From Prevotellamassilia sp. (GTDB taxonomy: Bacteria > Bacteroidota > Bacteroidia > Bacteroidales > Bacteroidaceae), in assembly GCA_009775705.1 (NCBI GenBank), contig VSQE01000018.1, forward strand, positions 1 to 34,343: DNA of 34,343 nucleotides. Reading direction: 5' to 3'. Each line of letters starts with the position of its first letter. The stretch's first letter is position 1. Below are positions 1 through 8,890 of the stretch, one piece after another. The translations under genes and the position numbers were made by a program. The notes below the pieces were generated by a model. It did not search any database and was not told the DNA's origin. It was given only the letters and a program-made list of their open reading frames with translations.

Positions 1-3
1 TAC

Positions 4-51
4 AAAAAGTAAGCCCAACTTCTGCCGTTCAGGAAGTTGGACTCGCCTTTT
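4..51. terminator. Bidirectional intrinsic terminator
   Basis: An 8-bp perfect stem (15-22 with 33-40, 10-nt loop) has a T5 run on its plus-strand side (47-51) and an A5 run at 4-8, which reads as T5 on the minus strand. It sits directly after the stop of the minus-strand small gene and probably ends the long fkp operon. Confidence 0.6.
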
Positions 52-215
52 TATGGTTTAGCGGACAGTAATAATTTTTTATTGAGAAGATTTTCATAAG
101 TCTGTGAATTGTAGACTTTATCCAGGGCTTCCTCCATCTGCATGTTGTCGCGTTCCATGAGCAGCCCAATAACGTCTCTTGTGGTGCATTCCACCATATA
201 TTGAAAGTCGCTCAT
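51..215 (-). CDS. Small hypothetical protein (54 aa)
   Basis: A 54-aa ORF starts with MSDFQYMVECTTRDVIGLLM and contains the segment EEALDKVYNSQTYENLL. I recall short Bacteroides proteins with this pattern (an LM..DNM..EEALD.VYNS.TY core) that usually lie next to DUF3990/DUF3791 genes, often in presumed toxin-antitoxin-like modules. Those usually continue into a Tyr-rich tail, whereas this one ends in LLLSAKP and may be truncated. The start codon overlaps an upstream TGA in an ATGA arrangement, so it was probably translated by coupling to the remnant just upstream. No function can be assigned. The reading frame, the overlap and the terminator right after its stop are visible; the family link is from memory. 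Confidence 0.5.
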   Translation of the reverse strand: MSDFQYMVECTTRDVIGLLMERDNMQMEEALDKVYNSQTYENLLNKKLLLSAKP

Positions 216-265
216 AGTTTTATCAGATAATCAATTGCTCTTTCTGTTCCGGAAAAACGATACTC
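212..265 (-). pseudogene. Possible C-terminal remnant of a DUF3990-like gene
   Basis: The minus frame ending at 212 reads EYRFSGTERAIDYLIKL and stops in TGA that overlaps the ATG of the small gene. This resembles the end of DUF3990 proteins (YxFxTEEAL.LL). Upstream the frame runs back into the fkp stop region without a credible start, so only the tail would remain. The similarity is short and from memory. Confidence 0.25.
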
Positions 266-336
266 TCTCCGGTTCCTGCATGAAAAACGACGGGAACCGA
301 AGAGGGCATCGAAATGCAAGGGATTCGCGGAGGGGA

Positions 337-3180
337 TCAGGAACGGCTGATCTGCAAACCGGTATGCGAGATGCTCATTTCCACGAAACGCGAGGTGGAG
401 GTCAGAGGCTCGGCCGTAAGTGTCTGGCGGATGCGTCGTGCGGCCTCGGGGTCTTTTGCCACCATGTACATGAATCCGCCGCCGCCTGCGCCGGGTAGTT
501 TGTAGCCCATGCAGAGGTCGTCCACGCGGCGGCATAAGGTCTTGATGACCGGAGGGTTGGTGCCCGAGTCGAGCGCTTTGTTCTGTTCCCATGTGGTGCG
601 TACCAGTTTGCCGTAGCGTTGCAGGTCGCCTTGTTGCAGCACCTCAAAGAGCGTAAGGGCATGTTGCTTCATCTCGTCGAGCAGGGCGAGGTGGCGCGTA
701 TTGTTCAGGAACATGCCCCGGACAATTTCGGTGAGGATATGTTTGGCCGTGCGTGTCACCCCGGTGTAATAGAGCAGGTGGCAGAGGCGCAGTTCCGGAT
801 CCGTGAAGAGGGTATCGGGGAGCCAGCGGGCCGTGGCGTTCTGGTTGAATCCGGGTTGTGTCTGCAAGAGTTTCAGGCCCTGAAGCACACCTCCGTACTG
901 GTCCTGCCAGCCGCCTCCGGTTGTCAGCAGCTGTTCGAGGATGAGGGTGCGGTTGCATACCTCGTATTTGTCCCATCCCAGTCCGCAGAAGTCGCTGAGC
1001 GCGCCGAGCACAGTGGCGGCGAGGATGCTGCTTGTTCCGAGGCCGCTGCCGGCGGGAATAGCCGAGAGCAGGGTGATTTCGATGCCACAGCCGAAGTCCT
1101 CGAGTTGTTGGCGCAGGGAGGGATATTCCGTGACGCCGAAGCCCGGCAGGAAGCCGGCCAGCGTGAGCGCGGCCTTGGGGATGGAGAAGGGGGAGCCCAC
1201 CTTGTTGTAGCTGCGCAGTTCCTCATACGTCTCGATGCGTTCGATGGCTCCGAGGTCGATGGAGCGGCAGATGACGACAGGCTCGTTGCAGGGTTTGACG
1301 TAAACCTGTAGAGGAGGCTGGCCGTTGAGTTCGATGGCCAGATTGACGACATTGCCGCCTGACAGAAGGCTGTAGGGCGGGGTGTCGGTCCATCCGCCGG
1401 CCAGGTCGATGCGCACGCTGCTGCGGCCCCAGACGATCTGGTCGCTACAGGTGGTCATGCGTGGAGCCGTCCGGTGGCGCAGGGCACTCTTGGTCAGTCC
1501 TTCACGCAGCAGGGCGAAGGCGTGGTCGGAGTATGCGTCTTTCCGTTCCGGGTCGTTTCCGGTGGCTTCGCTGCGGAACATGGCATCGTGGATGCGCGTC
1601 ATCAGCGGGCTGTCGGCGGGCAGCGCATCGGGCAGTTGCAGACCGCCTGCAGCAAACTTGCCGGCCATGTCTTTCAGGTTGGTCTGGTAGAATACGCTTT
1701 TAGGCCAGTTGTGTGCTATCTGGGGCAGGTTTTTTTCCAGCAGTCTGCGGCGTTGTGCGGTGAGGCGGCGCAGGTTGGCATGGATGGAAATTCCGTCGGC
1801 GGAGAGACGGCGCAGCGTGCTCCAGCGTTCGGTGAGGGAAGTGTCGGGCTCCTCGGCCGTCATCCAGGACAGCATCTTTCCCATCTCTTCTATATCCTCC
1901 ATGACGGGGAAGAGCAGTGCGGCCTGTATGTCGTCGGTGCGTCCCAGCAGGTCGGGACTGATGCCGTGTTTTTCAAGCCAGAGGGTGAGCGGAGCGTTCA
2001 AGAAGGTAGTATGCGGATTGTTGATGTCGCCTCGGAAGGCATCGTTGTAGCCGTAGGGGCGGAGCACGTAGGACGTTTCGCCTACAGGCTCGATGTCGAC
2101 GCATATTCCGTCGGCCAGTTTTACGGTCCAGTTGTTTTCCGGAATGCCGGTAATGATGTTGTGCGAGGAATAGCGCCAGCCTGTTCCAAGAGCCGAGTTC
2201 TCCACCCAAACGAACTCGTTGCTTCCGTCCGGACGGTTGGCGATGACGGAGTTCTGGGTAAAGACAGAGGACTGGTGCTTCACGCCTTTCTGAATGATGA
2301 AACGCTGGTCCTTTACGAGATTCTGTATGGACACGGACGAGGAGATCATTTCGGGTGCGGTGCCGAAGTGGTAGAACTCTCCGCCCGGAAGCGGCAGGAT
2401 CGCCACGCTGAGCGAGGCCAGTTCTTCGTCTGTCTGCGAGGGATGGCTGCCCAAAGCGCAGCCGAAGGTGGAATAGAGATCGTAGAAGCGGATTTCCCCG
2501 TTTTTGCCTGTGGAGCGTTCATGAAGCAGTTGCACGGCTCTGTCTGAAAGCAGCCACACCCCGATGTCCATGAGCGAGAAGTGGGTCTGCATCAGCCGGG
2601 CCTGTTCTTCAGTGGAAGGCTTTTGCAGCATGAAGTCGAGCTGGGTCGGGTGTTTGCGGTCCATCATGAAGACACCGTGATGCGAGGCCTGGCTGGGGTC
2701 GGCCCATAGTCCGTAGCAGACGACATCGGCCTCGGGAATGTCCTGTAGCGGCTCGGTGGCGCGCAGGTAGACGTCTCCGCTCGCGATGAGTGTCCGCAGA
2801 CTTTCCGGAGCTTTTTGCATGATGCGCTCGTAGAACGGCATTTGCAGGTCGAGCAGGTTCTGGTCGATGTGTTGTCCGCGTGCCCACCGGAACACAGGCA
2901 CGGGGGTGAGCACTTTGCCGCTTGGTGCGTATGCCGGCAGGCGGCGGCTTTGTCCGCCGGCATGGAGCAGGATGCGTTTTTCACGGGACAGCCATGTGGC
3001 GAAATCCGCCTCGGGAGCTTCGGCCTTGCGGCAGGCATCCAGTAGCCAGGCCGTGCCGCCTCCCGAGCCGAGTTTGCGGTCGGCTGGATCGGAGGTACAG
3101 AAATATTCTCCGGCCGGCAGACTGGTAATCTCGTGGAAACAGTTCACCACGTTGGGCGGAAGGGATAGAAGTTTTTTCAT
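337..3180 (-). CDS. fkp: Bifunctional fucokinase / fucose-1-phosphate guanylyltransferase
   Basis: This 947-aa protein matches the length and layout of Bacteroides Fkp, which makes GDP-L-fucose from free fucose in the cytoplasm in two steps for fucosylation of capsule and surface glycoproteins. The N-terminal guanylyltransferase half carries HAGGQSRRLPAYAPSGK near residues 73-90. The C-terminal GHMP kinase begins near residue 590 with GRSSVRIDLAGGWTDTPPY. Its phosphate loop PAGSGLGTSS lies near residue 710 and the C-terminal LPGAGGGGF motif near 895. I chose the ATG at 3178-3180 (MKKLLSLPPNVV) because it overlaps the upstream GtrA gene's stop in ATGA; the frame stays open further upstream, but there it lies over that gene. 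It is the last large gene of the minus-strand operon. Confidence 0.95.
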   Translation of the reverse strand: MKKLLSLPPNVVNCFHEITSLPAGEYFCTSDPADRKLGSGGGTAWLLDACRKAEAPEADFATWLSREKRILLHAGGQSRRLPAYAPSGKVLTPVPVFRWARGQHIDQNLLDLQMPFYERIMQKAPESLRTLIASGDVYLRATEPLQDIPEADVVCYGLWADPSQASHHGVFMMDRKHPTQLDFMLQKPSTEEQARLMQTHFSLMDIGVWLLSDRAVQLLHERSTGKNGEIRFYDLYSTFGCALGSHPSQTDEELASLSVAILPLPGGEFYHFGTAPEMISSSVSIQNLVKDQRFIIQKGVKHQSSVFTQNSVIANRPDGSNEFVWVENSALGTGWRYSSHNIITGIPENNWTVKLADGICVDIEPVGETSYVLRPYGYNDAFRGDINNPHTTFLNAPLTLWLEKHGISPDLLGRTDDIQAALLFPVMEDIEEMGKMLSWMTAEEPDTSLTERWSTLRRLSADGISIHANLRRLTAQRRRLLEKNLPQIAHNWPKSVFYQTNLKDMAGKFAAGGLQLPDALPADSPLMTRIHDAMFRSEATGNDPERKDAYSDHAFALLREGLTKSALRHRTAPRMTTCSDQIVWGRSSVRIDLAGGWTDTPPYSLLSGGNVVNLAIELNGQPPLQVYVKPCNEPVVICRSIDLGAIERIETYEELRSYNKVGSPFSIPKAALTLAGFLPGFGVTEYPSLRQQLEDFGCGIEITLLSAIPAGSGLGTSSILAATVLGALSDFCGLGWDKYEVCNRTLILEQLLTTGGGWQDQYGGVLQGLKLLQTQPGFNQNATARWLPDTLFTDPELRLCHLLYYTGVTRTAKHILTEIVRGMFLNNTRHLALLDEMKQHALTLFEVLQQGDLQRYGKLVRTTWEQNKALDSGTNPPVIKTLCRRVDDLCMGYKLPGAGGGGFMYMVAKDPEAARRIRQTLTAEPLTSTSRFVEMSISHTGLQISRS

Positions 3181-3575
3181 ATTCGGATGTTTTGACTTTT
3201 CTGTTTGAAAGTGATGCGGCGGTTGAACACGTAATTGCTCAGGGTGTAGGAGCACATTCCCAGCAGGTAGGAAACGGTTTCGGGCAGTAAGAGAAGCAGC
3301 AGGCGGAAAATGCCCCATTGCAACAGCCAGCAGCAACCGGCTCCGAGGAAGAACAAGACGCCTTCACGGACGGGTCCGCTTTCTCTTGAGCGGAATACCC
3401 AGAATTTATTGCATAGAAAACTGTTGCACATTCCAGCCAGATAACTGAGCAGGTTGGAGATGTCGATGTCTGCGTCGAAATGTCGCAGACCGGTGAAAAC
3501 CAAGAACGTGATCAGGGTGTTCAGCACTCCGGTAATGGCGTAGCGGACGAAACGGGTAAGATCCTGTCGGCTCAT
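3177..3575 (-). CDS. GtrA-family membrane protein
   Basis: This 132-aa protein has four predicted membrane helices and the GtrA hallmarks: an N-terminal RFVRYAITGVLNTLITF segment, then LSYLAGMCNSFLCNKFWVFR and a C-terminal YTLSNYVFNRRITFK. GtrA proteins help move or use polyprenyl-phosphate-linked sugars across the inner membrane. Its stop overlaps the fkp start by 4 nt, and it lies 6 nt after the acyltransferase gene. With the DPM1-like glycosyltransferase in the same gene run, a role in lipid-linked sugar transfer is plausible. The exact sugar is unknown. Confidence 0.85.
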   Translation of the reverse strand: MSRQDLTRFVRYAITGVLNTLITFLVFTGLRHFDADIDISNLLSYLAGMCNSFLCNKFWVFRSRESGPVREGVLFFLGAGCCWLLQWGIFRLLLLLLPETVSYLLGMCSYTLSNYVFNRRITFKQKSQNIRI

Positions 3576-3581
3576 GGTGCT

Positions 3582-4391
3582 TTATTGGTCTTTGTTCCTG
3601 ACATATCCCCGGTGTCTTTCTGGCAGAGCCGCCATGATGGTTGCGTATGCCTGGTCCATTGTTTCCTTTATTGCGTCAGGCTCTCCTGTTGTCGGGAAGA
3701 TTGGACGGTGTATGACCAGACGCATGGGGTGGCGGTGTACAAAACCGAATCCTTCCATGCGGGTGAGCACATCGAAGGAACCGTCTATGGTCAGCGGAAC
3801 GACCGGCAGATTCAATTCCTCGGCCAGCTGGAACGCGCCTTTGCGGAACAAGCCCATATGGCCTGTGAAAGTGCGTGATCCCTCGGGAAAAACGACCAGC
3901 GAGGTTCCGCCCTGCAATGTCTTGCGGGCGTGGCTGATGGTTTCCTGTATCTTTTTCGGACCGGATTTGTCCACGAAGATATGTCCCGCTTTTGCACAGG
4001 CATAGCCCACGAGAGGCATCCGCCGCAATGCCTTTTTCATCATCCATTTGAAGTTACGGCCCAGAAAACCGTAGATGAGGAAGATGTCCATAGGTCCCTG
4101 ATGGTTGGCCACGAAAACATAGCTCTGGTGGTGGTCAATGTTTTCCCTGCCTTCCACTCTTACGGGCAGGAGCAATATCTTGCAGATGGCCCAGGCCCAG
4201 CATTTGCCGGGGTAGTAGCCCCAGAAATGGGCATTGCCGATGATGCTCCCGGCGCTGGTGACCAGTGATGTGATGACGGTTACAGTCAGTATTGCCGGCA
4301 GGGCAATGAAGAGCTGGTAGATTCTGTAAAGGATGGTCCCGGCCGTCATCGGGACCGGAGCTGTATTGAGGTTGTGTTTTCTTTTGGACAT
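3582..4391 (-). CDS. 1-acyl-sn-glycerol-3-phosphate acyltransferase (PlsC-like)
   Basis: This 269-aa protein belongs to the lysophospholipid acyltransferase family, which adds the second acyl chain to make phosphatidic acid at the inner membrane. The HX4D catalytic motif is NHQGPMD near residue 94, and the substrate-binding block FPEGSRT follows near 167. A third block, VPLTIDGS, comes later, and hydrophobic N-terminal segments would anchor it. I chose the ATG at 4389-4391 (MSKRKHNLNT); the open frame extends 49 codons upstream, but that part lies in the metallophosphoesterase gene. It lies 14 nt downstream of that gene in the same operon. An acyltransferase for another lipid cannot be excluded. 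Confidence 0.85.
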   Translation of the reverse strand: MSKRKHNLNTAPVPMTAGTILYRIYQLFIALPAILTVTVITSLVTSAGSIIGNAHFWGYYPGKCWAWAICKILLLPVRVEGRENIDHHQSYVFVANHQGPMDIFLIYGFLGRNFKWMMKKALRRMPLVGYACAKAGHIFVDKSGPKKIQETISHARKTLQGGTSLVVFPEGSRTFTGHMGLFRKGAFQLAEELNLPVVPLTIDGSFDVLTRMEGFGFVHRHPMRLVIHRPIFPTTGEPDAIKETMDQAYATIMAALPERHRGYVRNKDQ

Positions 4392-4405
4392 AAATGATGG
4401 AAAAT

Positions 4406-5575
4406 TTAAGGATGTTTGGTTTGCAGTTCTATGACGTTGATCTCCGGCCATGCTCCCAGACGGAACGGCAACAGTACTTCTCCGGCTCCCAGACTGACGT
4501 AGAGTGTCTGCCCTTTTTCCGTATAGGCACCTCCCCATTCGGGATAGAACCAGGCGGCGGGCGAGAAAGAACCCATCTTGAACTGCATTCCGTGGGTATG
4601 GCCGGCCAGCATCAGCGGGATGTCCGTTTCGGGCAGGACGCGTCGCCGCCAGTGTGAGGGATCGTGCGAGAGAAGCACTTTGAAGCAGTTGTCTGACAAT
4701 CCCTTTTCCGCCGCCGGCAAGTCTCCCAGTGCGGGAAAAGGAGGGCTGCCGTCATTCTCTACGCCGAGAACGGCAATGCTGTCGTTGCCTCGTCGGATAA
4801 GAACGTGTCCGTTGAGCAGGAGTTTCCAGCCGATGGCCCGTTCGTGTTCTTGCAGGAGGCGGATGTTTTGCCGGCGTTCTTCCTCGCTCTTCCAGCGATG
4901 GTAGGCCATGTAATCGTGGTTTCCCATGATCGAGATGACGCCGTCGCGGGCTTTCAGCCGACGCAGTTCGGGTTCAGCCTCGAACAGTTCTTCCGCACGG
5001 TAGTTCACGAGATCGCCCGTAAAGACGATCAGGTCTGGGTGCCGGGAGTTAACGGAGTCGACGATCCGGCGTACCACGTCATGGTGTCCGTGAAGGGTGC
5101 CGAGGTGTAGGTCCGACAGCTGGACGATGCGATAGCCGTTGAAAGCCTGTGGAATCCTTTGGTCTGTGTAGGTGAAATCCTTCACGATGATGTGCCGGTA
5201 GCCGATGGTGAATCCGTACAGCAGCAGGCCGAAACAGAGCAGTCCCGTTGCCGCTGCCAGTTTGCCGAAAGCGTTTCGGACGGACGGGCGCCGCCGGCTG
5301 AAACAGCTGCCTATGGCGAGCAGCAGGGCCGCCAGTGTCTCGGGGATGGCCAGACACATCACGAGCGTCAGGAGCAGCCCTTTCAGATAGGCGGCTTCGG
5401 GTGTATAGCTTTCGTTTGCGGCCATGGCCGTCAGTCCCAGTAAGAGCAGCAGGTTGGGAAGGAAGAACAGGATGCGCGTTGTGCGGTTGCAGCGGCTTTT
5501 CAGCACGGTGCGGTCTATCCCCCATGCGGGGAGTAACAGCAGGAGGGCCAGAAAGAAAAGGATGCGGAGTATCAT
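4406..5575 (-). CDS. Membrane-anchored metallophosphoesterase
   Basis: This 389-aa protein has several hydrophobic helices in its first ~150 residues followed by a calcineurin-like phosphoesterase domain. All core metal-binding motifs are present in order: LSDLHLG, FTGDLVN, GNHDY, SHDP and GHTHGMQ. The layout resembles YkuE/YaeI-type phosphoesterases, some of which act on UDP-2,3-diacylglucosamine or on phospholipids. I chose the ATG at 5573-5575 (MILRILFFL), which gives a hydrophobic N-terminus; 30 open codons upstream run into the preceding gene. It lies between the MetH-activation gene (22 nt) and the acyltransferase (14 nt). The substrate cannot be read from sequence. Confidence 0.85.
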   Translation of the reverse strand: MILRILFFLALLLLLPAWGIDRTVLKSRCNRTTRILFFLPNLLLLLGLTAMAANESYTPEAAYLKGLLLTLVMCLAIPETLAALLLAIGSCFSRRRPSVRNAFGKLAAATGLLCFGLLLYGFTIGYRHIIVKDFTYTDQRIPQAFNGYRIVQLSDLHLGTLHGHHDVVRRIVDSVNSRHPDLIVFTGDLVNYRAEELFEAEPELRRLKARDGVISIMGNHDYMAYHRWKSEEERRQNIRLLQEHERAIGWKLLLNGHVLIRRGNDSIAVLGVENDGSPPFPALGDLPAAEKGLSDNCFKVLLSHDPSHWRRRVLPETDIPLMLAGHTHGMQFKMGSFSPAAWFYPEWGGAYTEKGQTLYVSLGAGEVLLPFRLGAWPEINVIELQTKHP

Positions 5576-5597
5576 CTGTTTTTTGTCTTTTGGGTTG

Positions 5598-6509
5598 TCA
5601 GGTTGTGATTCGGGAGGCCAGAAAGCGTCTGATCTCTTCAACGCTCCGTTCCCTCCGGCGGGCATAGTCCTGCAATTGGTCTTCGCCGATCGGGCCGATG
5701 CCGAAATGGCAGGCAGCGGGATGGGCGAACATCAGACCGCAGGTGGAGGCGTGCGGCACCATCATTCCGTTTTCTGTCAGGCAGATGCCGATGCTGTCCA
5801 TTTGCAAAACTTCGTGGATCGGGAATATCAGGCTCAGGTCCGGCAGGGAAGGGTAGCCTATCGCGGGGCGCAGTCCCTGGTATTTTTCGGCGAACAGCTC
5901 TGCGGCCGTCAGGCATTCGTTGGGCGCGTAGCCCCAATGGCAGCGCCTCACTTCTTCGTGCATTTTTTCGGCAGCGGCTTCCGCCAGTCTGTCGCACAGG
6001 ATCCGGGCCAGCAGGTGCAGGAAGTCGTCATCGTCGCGACATGGCGTTACAGCCTCTTCGTTTACCGTGGTGGCGAACAGGCCCAGACGGCCTGCAATGT
6101 CTCCGCCGTCCTGCCATGGAGCGATGAAATCGGCCAGACACAGGCAGGGAGAACCTGCCTGTGCCGTCTGCTGTCTTAGAAAGGCAAGGCGGACGGTATG
6201 CTCTCCCGAAATCAGGATGTCGTCTCCTTCGCTGCGGGCCGGAAAGAGTCCGAAGCGCACACGGGCCTTCAACAGCCCGGCATGTTCCCGCAAGAATTTC
6301 CGCGCTTCGTCAGTAAGGCGGAGCGCTTCTCTTGCCGGATTCTTGTCTTCTTCCGGCAAACTGTCCGTCCATCTGTTGCGGCAGGCCGGACAGTCGTGAA
6401 TGTCCGCTGCGGCGGCAAAGCGGGGCGGTATGCCCCATGTGTGAAAGAAATAGGTCCAGTTGATGTAAGGGATCAGTTCGCCGACGGTATAGGTCAGAGT
6501 GCGGATCAT
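5598..6509 (-). CDS. Stand-alone methionine synthase (MetH) activation-domain protein
   Basis: This 303-aa protein consists mainly of the SAM-binding activation domain normally found at the C-terminus of cobalamin-dependent MetH. Visible family features are the N-terminal WTYFFHTWGIP, the central RPAIGYPSLPD (matching MetH RPAxGYPxxPD, which binds SAM) and IGICLTENGMMVPHASTCG. That domain enables reductive remethylation of oxidised cob(II)alamin. Stand-alone copies are known in Bacteroidetes, where they presumably work in trans. The start overlaps the pyrC stop by 4 nt, so the two are translationally coupled. Confidence 0.85.
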   Translation of the reverse strand: MIRTLTYTVGELIPYINWTYFFHTWGIPPRFAAAADIHDCPACRNRWTDSLPEEDKNPAREALRLTDEARKFLREHAGLLKARVRFGLFPARSEGDDILISGEHTVRLAFLRQQTAQAGSPCLCLADFIAPWQDGGDIAGRLGLFATTVNEEAVTPCRDDDDFLHLLARILCDRLAEAAAEKMHEEVRRCHWGYAPNECLTAAELFAEKYQGLRPAIGYPSLPDLSLIFPIHEVLQMDSIGICLTENGMMVPHASTCGLMFAHPAACHFGIGPIGEDQLQDYARRRERSVEEIRRFLASRITT

Positions 6510-7846
6510 CGGTTGAAGGTGACGGGCTGCCCGCGGAAATTGTGGTCCGTGATATATCCTTTATTATATAGGAGGAATCCGTTGCAATAGGTCTGTTCCA
6601 CGCGCCATCCGAAAGTATGTCCCTCCAGCGGGCTCCAGTTGCATTTGCTTTCGATGCGGTTGGGGGTGAGGGTCCACGGACTTTTGGGGCGCACAAGGAC
6701 TATGTCGGCTTTGTAACCTTCGCGCAGGAAACCTCTGTTCTCGATACTGAAGATGCGGGCCGGGTTGTGGCACATCAGCTCCACCAGTCTTTCTATGCCC
6801 AGTACCCCTTCGTCCACAAGATCCAGCATGGCCGTGAGCGAGAACTGTATCATTGGCATTCCCGAGACGGCGGCAGCCGCTCCGCCTTTTTTCTCGCGGA
6901 GCAGATGGGGGGCATGGTCGGTGGCCACGGTGCTGACAATCCCGGTGCGGAGAGCCTCTCTCAGAGCAAGGCGGTCGGCTTCAGTCTTGACAGCCGGGTT
7001 GCATTTGATGCGGGTGCCGAGCCGTGCATAATCCTTTTCCGAGAAGAGAAGGTGGGGCACGCAGACCTCGGCCGTGATGTTAGGAAAGTCGGGTGGGAAA
7101 AGGCTCAGTTCCCGTTCCGTAGAGACGTGGGCTACGTGCAGGCGTGTGCCGTAGCGGCGCGCCAGTCTGACGGCCCGTTCGGTGGAGGCATAACAGGCTT
7201 CGGTCGAACGGATGGCCGGATGGAAACGCACATCGGGGTCGTTGCCGTGAAGCTGCCGCATGCGTTCCAGGTTGCGGTTGATGATTGCGGACGATTCGCA
7301 GTGCACCATGATGGGGAGCCGGCTGTGTTCAAAAAGGGTGGACAGTGTCTCTTCATCGTCCACCAGCATGTTTCCCGTAGACGATCCCATAAACAGCTTG
7401 ATGCCGCATACCTTGTGGCGGTTCAGCTTTTCCATCGTGGCGATGTTGGTATTGGCCGCGCCGAAAAAGAATCCGTAGTTGATGTGGCAGTGTTTCGCGG
7501 CGATGGCCAGCTTTTCGTCGAAACTCTCGGTAGTGACTGTCTGCGGCACCGTATTGGGCATGTCCAGTACGGTGGTGACTCCGCCGGCTGCCGCGGCGCG
7601 GCTTTCGCTGCCCATATCGGCTTTGTGGGTCAGTCCCGGATCGCGGAAGTGTACGTGTTCGTCAATGATGCCCGGCAACAGGTAGCATCCGTCTGCGTCT
7701 GTCTCTTCGTCGGCCGGAATGACGGGCCGTTTGTCCCGTCCTTCGATGATTTCCTCTATGTGGTGGTTCTCGATAACAAGCGATCCTGTGAAACTGCGTC
7801 CTTCGTTGACGATGACGGCGTTTTTAATCAGAGTCCTTTTATGCAT
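6506..7846 (-). CDS. pyrC: Dihydroorotase
   Basis: This 446-aa amidohydrolase catalyses ring closure of carbamoyl-aspartate to dihydroorotate, step three of de novo pyrimidine synthesis. The metal-binding DEHVHFRDPG motif lies near residue 60, the GIKLFMGSS segment carries the Lys that bridges the metals, and HVAHVST plus TDHAPH supply further His/Asp ligands. Length and motifs fit the class I (multifunctional-type) dihydroorotase seen in Bacteroides. It overlaps the MetH-activation gene by 4 nt and starts 37 nt after the glycosyltransferase gene. Confidence 0.92.
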   Translation of the reverse strand: MHKRTLIKNAVIVNEGRSFTGSLVIENHHIEEIIEGRDKRPVIPADEETDADGCYLLPGIIDEHVHFRDPGLTHKADMGSESRAAAAGGVTTVLDMPNTVPQTVTTESFDEKLAIAAKHCHINYGFFFGAANTNIATMEKLNRHKVCGIKLFMGSSTGNMLVDDEETLSTLFEHSRLPIMVHCESSAIINRNLERMRQLHGNDPDVRFHPAIRSTEACYASTERAVRLARRYGTRLHVAHVSTERELSLFPPDFPNITAEVCVPHLLFSEKDYARLGTRIKCNPAVKTEADRLALREALRTGIVSTVATDHAPHLLREKKGGAAAAVSGMPMIQFSLTAMLDLVDEGVLGIERLVELMCHNPARIFSIENRGFLREGYKADIVLVRPKSPWTLTPNRIESKCNWSPLEGHTFGWRVEQTYCNGFLLYNKGYITDHNFRGQPVTFNR

Positions 7847-7883
7847 GTTCTGAGTTGTTTGTCAGTTGGAGGGGGAGAGAATG

Positions 7884-8636
7884 TCAGTCCTGATGGCGTG
7901 GTTTGATCTTTCCTGTCAGGGCGGCCCAGCGCAGGCGCATCACGCCGAACAGGGCTTCGCCGAAGATGCCGCCGCTCATCTTGCTGGTTCCCAATTGGCG
8001 GTTGACGAAGATGACGGGAACTTCCCGGATTTTGTACCCCAGCATGTAGGCGGTGAATTTCATCTCGATCTGGAAGGCATAGCCTTTGAAGCGGATGGCA
8101 TCGAGGTCTATGCTTTCAAGCACCTCGCGGCGGTAACATTTGAAGCCTGCCGTTGTATCGTGAACGGGGATGCCCGTCACCAGGCGCACGTATTTCGAGG
8201 CATAATAGCTCATCAGTACACGCCCCATAGGCCAGTTCACCACATTCACTCCGCTCACGTAGCGCGAGCCTATCGCGACATCGGCGCCTTTGTCGGCACA
8301 TGCCGCATACAGACGAGGCAGGTCATTGGGATCGTGGCTGAAGTCGGCATCCATCTCGAAGATGTAGTCGTAGCAGTTTTCGATGGCCCATTTGAAGCCG
8401 GCGATATAGGCGGTGCCCAGACCCAGTTTGCCTTTTCTTTCCAGAAGGAAAAGCCGGCCGGCGAACTCTCCGGCCATCAGGCGTTTCACGATAACCGCCG
8501 TGCCGTCAGGAGACCCGTCGTCGATGATCAGGATATGGAAGTGCTTTTCCAGTCCCAGCACGGCGCGCACGATGCTTTCGATGTTCTCTTTCTCGTTGTA
8601 TGTCGGGATGATGACAATACTGTCGCTTGCTTGCAT
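7884..8636 (-). CDS. Polyprenol-phosphate mannosyltransferase-like GT2
   Basis: This 250-aa family-2 glycosyltransferase resembles DPM1/Ppm1, which transfers mannose from GDP-mannose to a polyprenyl phosphate at the inner membrane. Signatures are IVIIPTYNEKENI at the N-terminus, IIDDGSPDGT (nucleotide binding), EMDADFSHDP (DxD metal site), VAIGSRY and the late QIEMKF. It lacks the C-terminal membrane helices of many DPM homologues. I chose the ATG at 8634-8636 (MQASDS) because it lies 28 nt after a good -7 box; ten further codons upstream would overlap that box. It is the first gene of the minus-strand operon. Confidence 0.88.
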   Translation of the reverse strand: MQASDSIVIIPTYNEKENIESIVRAVLGLEKHFHILIIDDGSPDGTAVIVKRLMAGEFAGRLFLLERKGKLGLGTAYIAGFKWAIENCYDYIFEMDADFSHDPNDLPRLYAACADKGADVAIGSRYVSGVNVVNWPMGRVLMSYYASKYVRLVTGIPVHDTTAGFKCYRREVLESIDLDAIRFKGYAFQIEMKFTAYMLGYKIREVPVIFVNRQLGTSKMSGGIFGEALFGVMRLRWAALTGKIKPRHQD

Positions 8637-8663
8637 TTCTGTAGTTCTTAGAAGATTGAAAAG

Positions 8664-8671
8664 CAAAGGTA
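8664..8671 (-). promoter_or_regulatory. Bacteroides-type -7 box of the minus-strand operon
   Basis: The minus strand reads TACCTTTG, a match to TAnnTTTG, 28 nt before the glycosyltransferase start. I see no clear -33 element at the expected distance. Confidence 0.55.
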
Positions 8672-8814
8672 AAAAGAAAATGTGAGAAGTTATATTGTTA
8701 TTTGTTAAAAGTAGGTCGCTGCTATCCTTTCCCGTCCCCCCCCTCGAAACGGGGCGGAGGGCGGGGCAGACGGACTTTTTCCGGAAAGCGGAGCCGTTTC
8801 AGGAGAATTTTCGC

Positions 8815-8822
8815 TATCTTTG
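8815..8822 (+). promoter_or_regulatory. Bacteroides-type -7 box for the TlpA-like gene
   Basis: TATCTTTG lies 69 nt before the start codon. A -33 TTTG is not evident. The leader has a small hairpin (GATAG/CTATC arms) and the 14-mer CAAAGCAGAAGAAC at 8851-8864, which recurs with one change at 10170-10183. Confidence 0.5.
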
Positions 8823-8890
8823 CCTCGAGATAGCTTGCACTCGGCACTATCAAAGCAGAAGAACAATTAACTGTCAATCAGATTGTGACT

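Noticed and set aside
1474..2547. A 357-codon plus-strand frame
   Set aside because: Antisense to fkp, whose two enzymatic domains are unmistakable.
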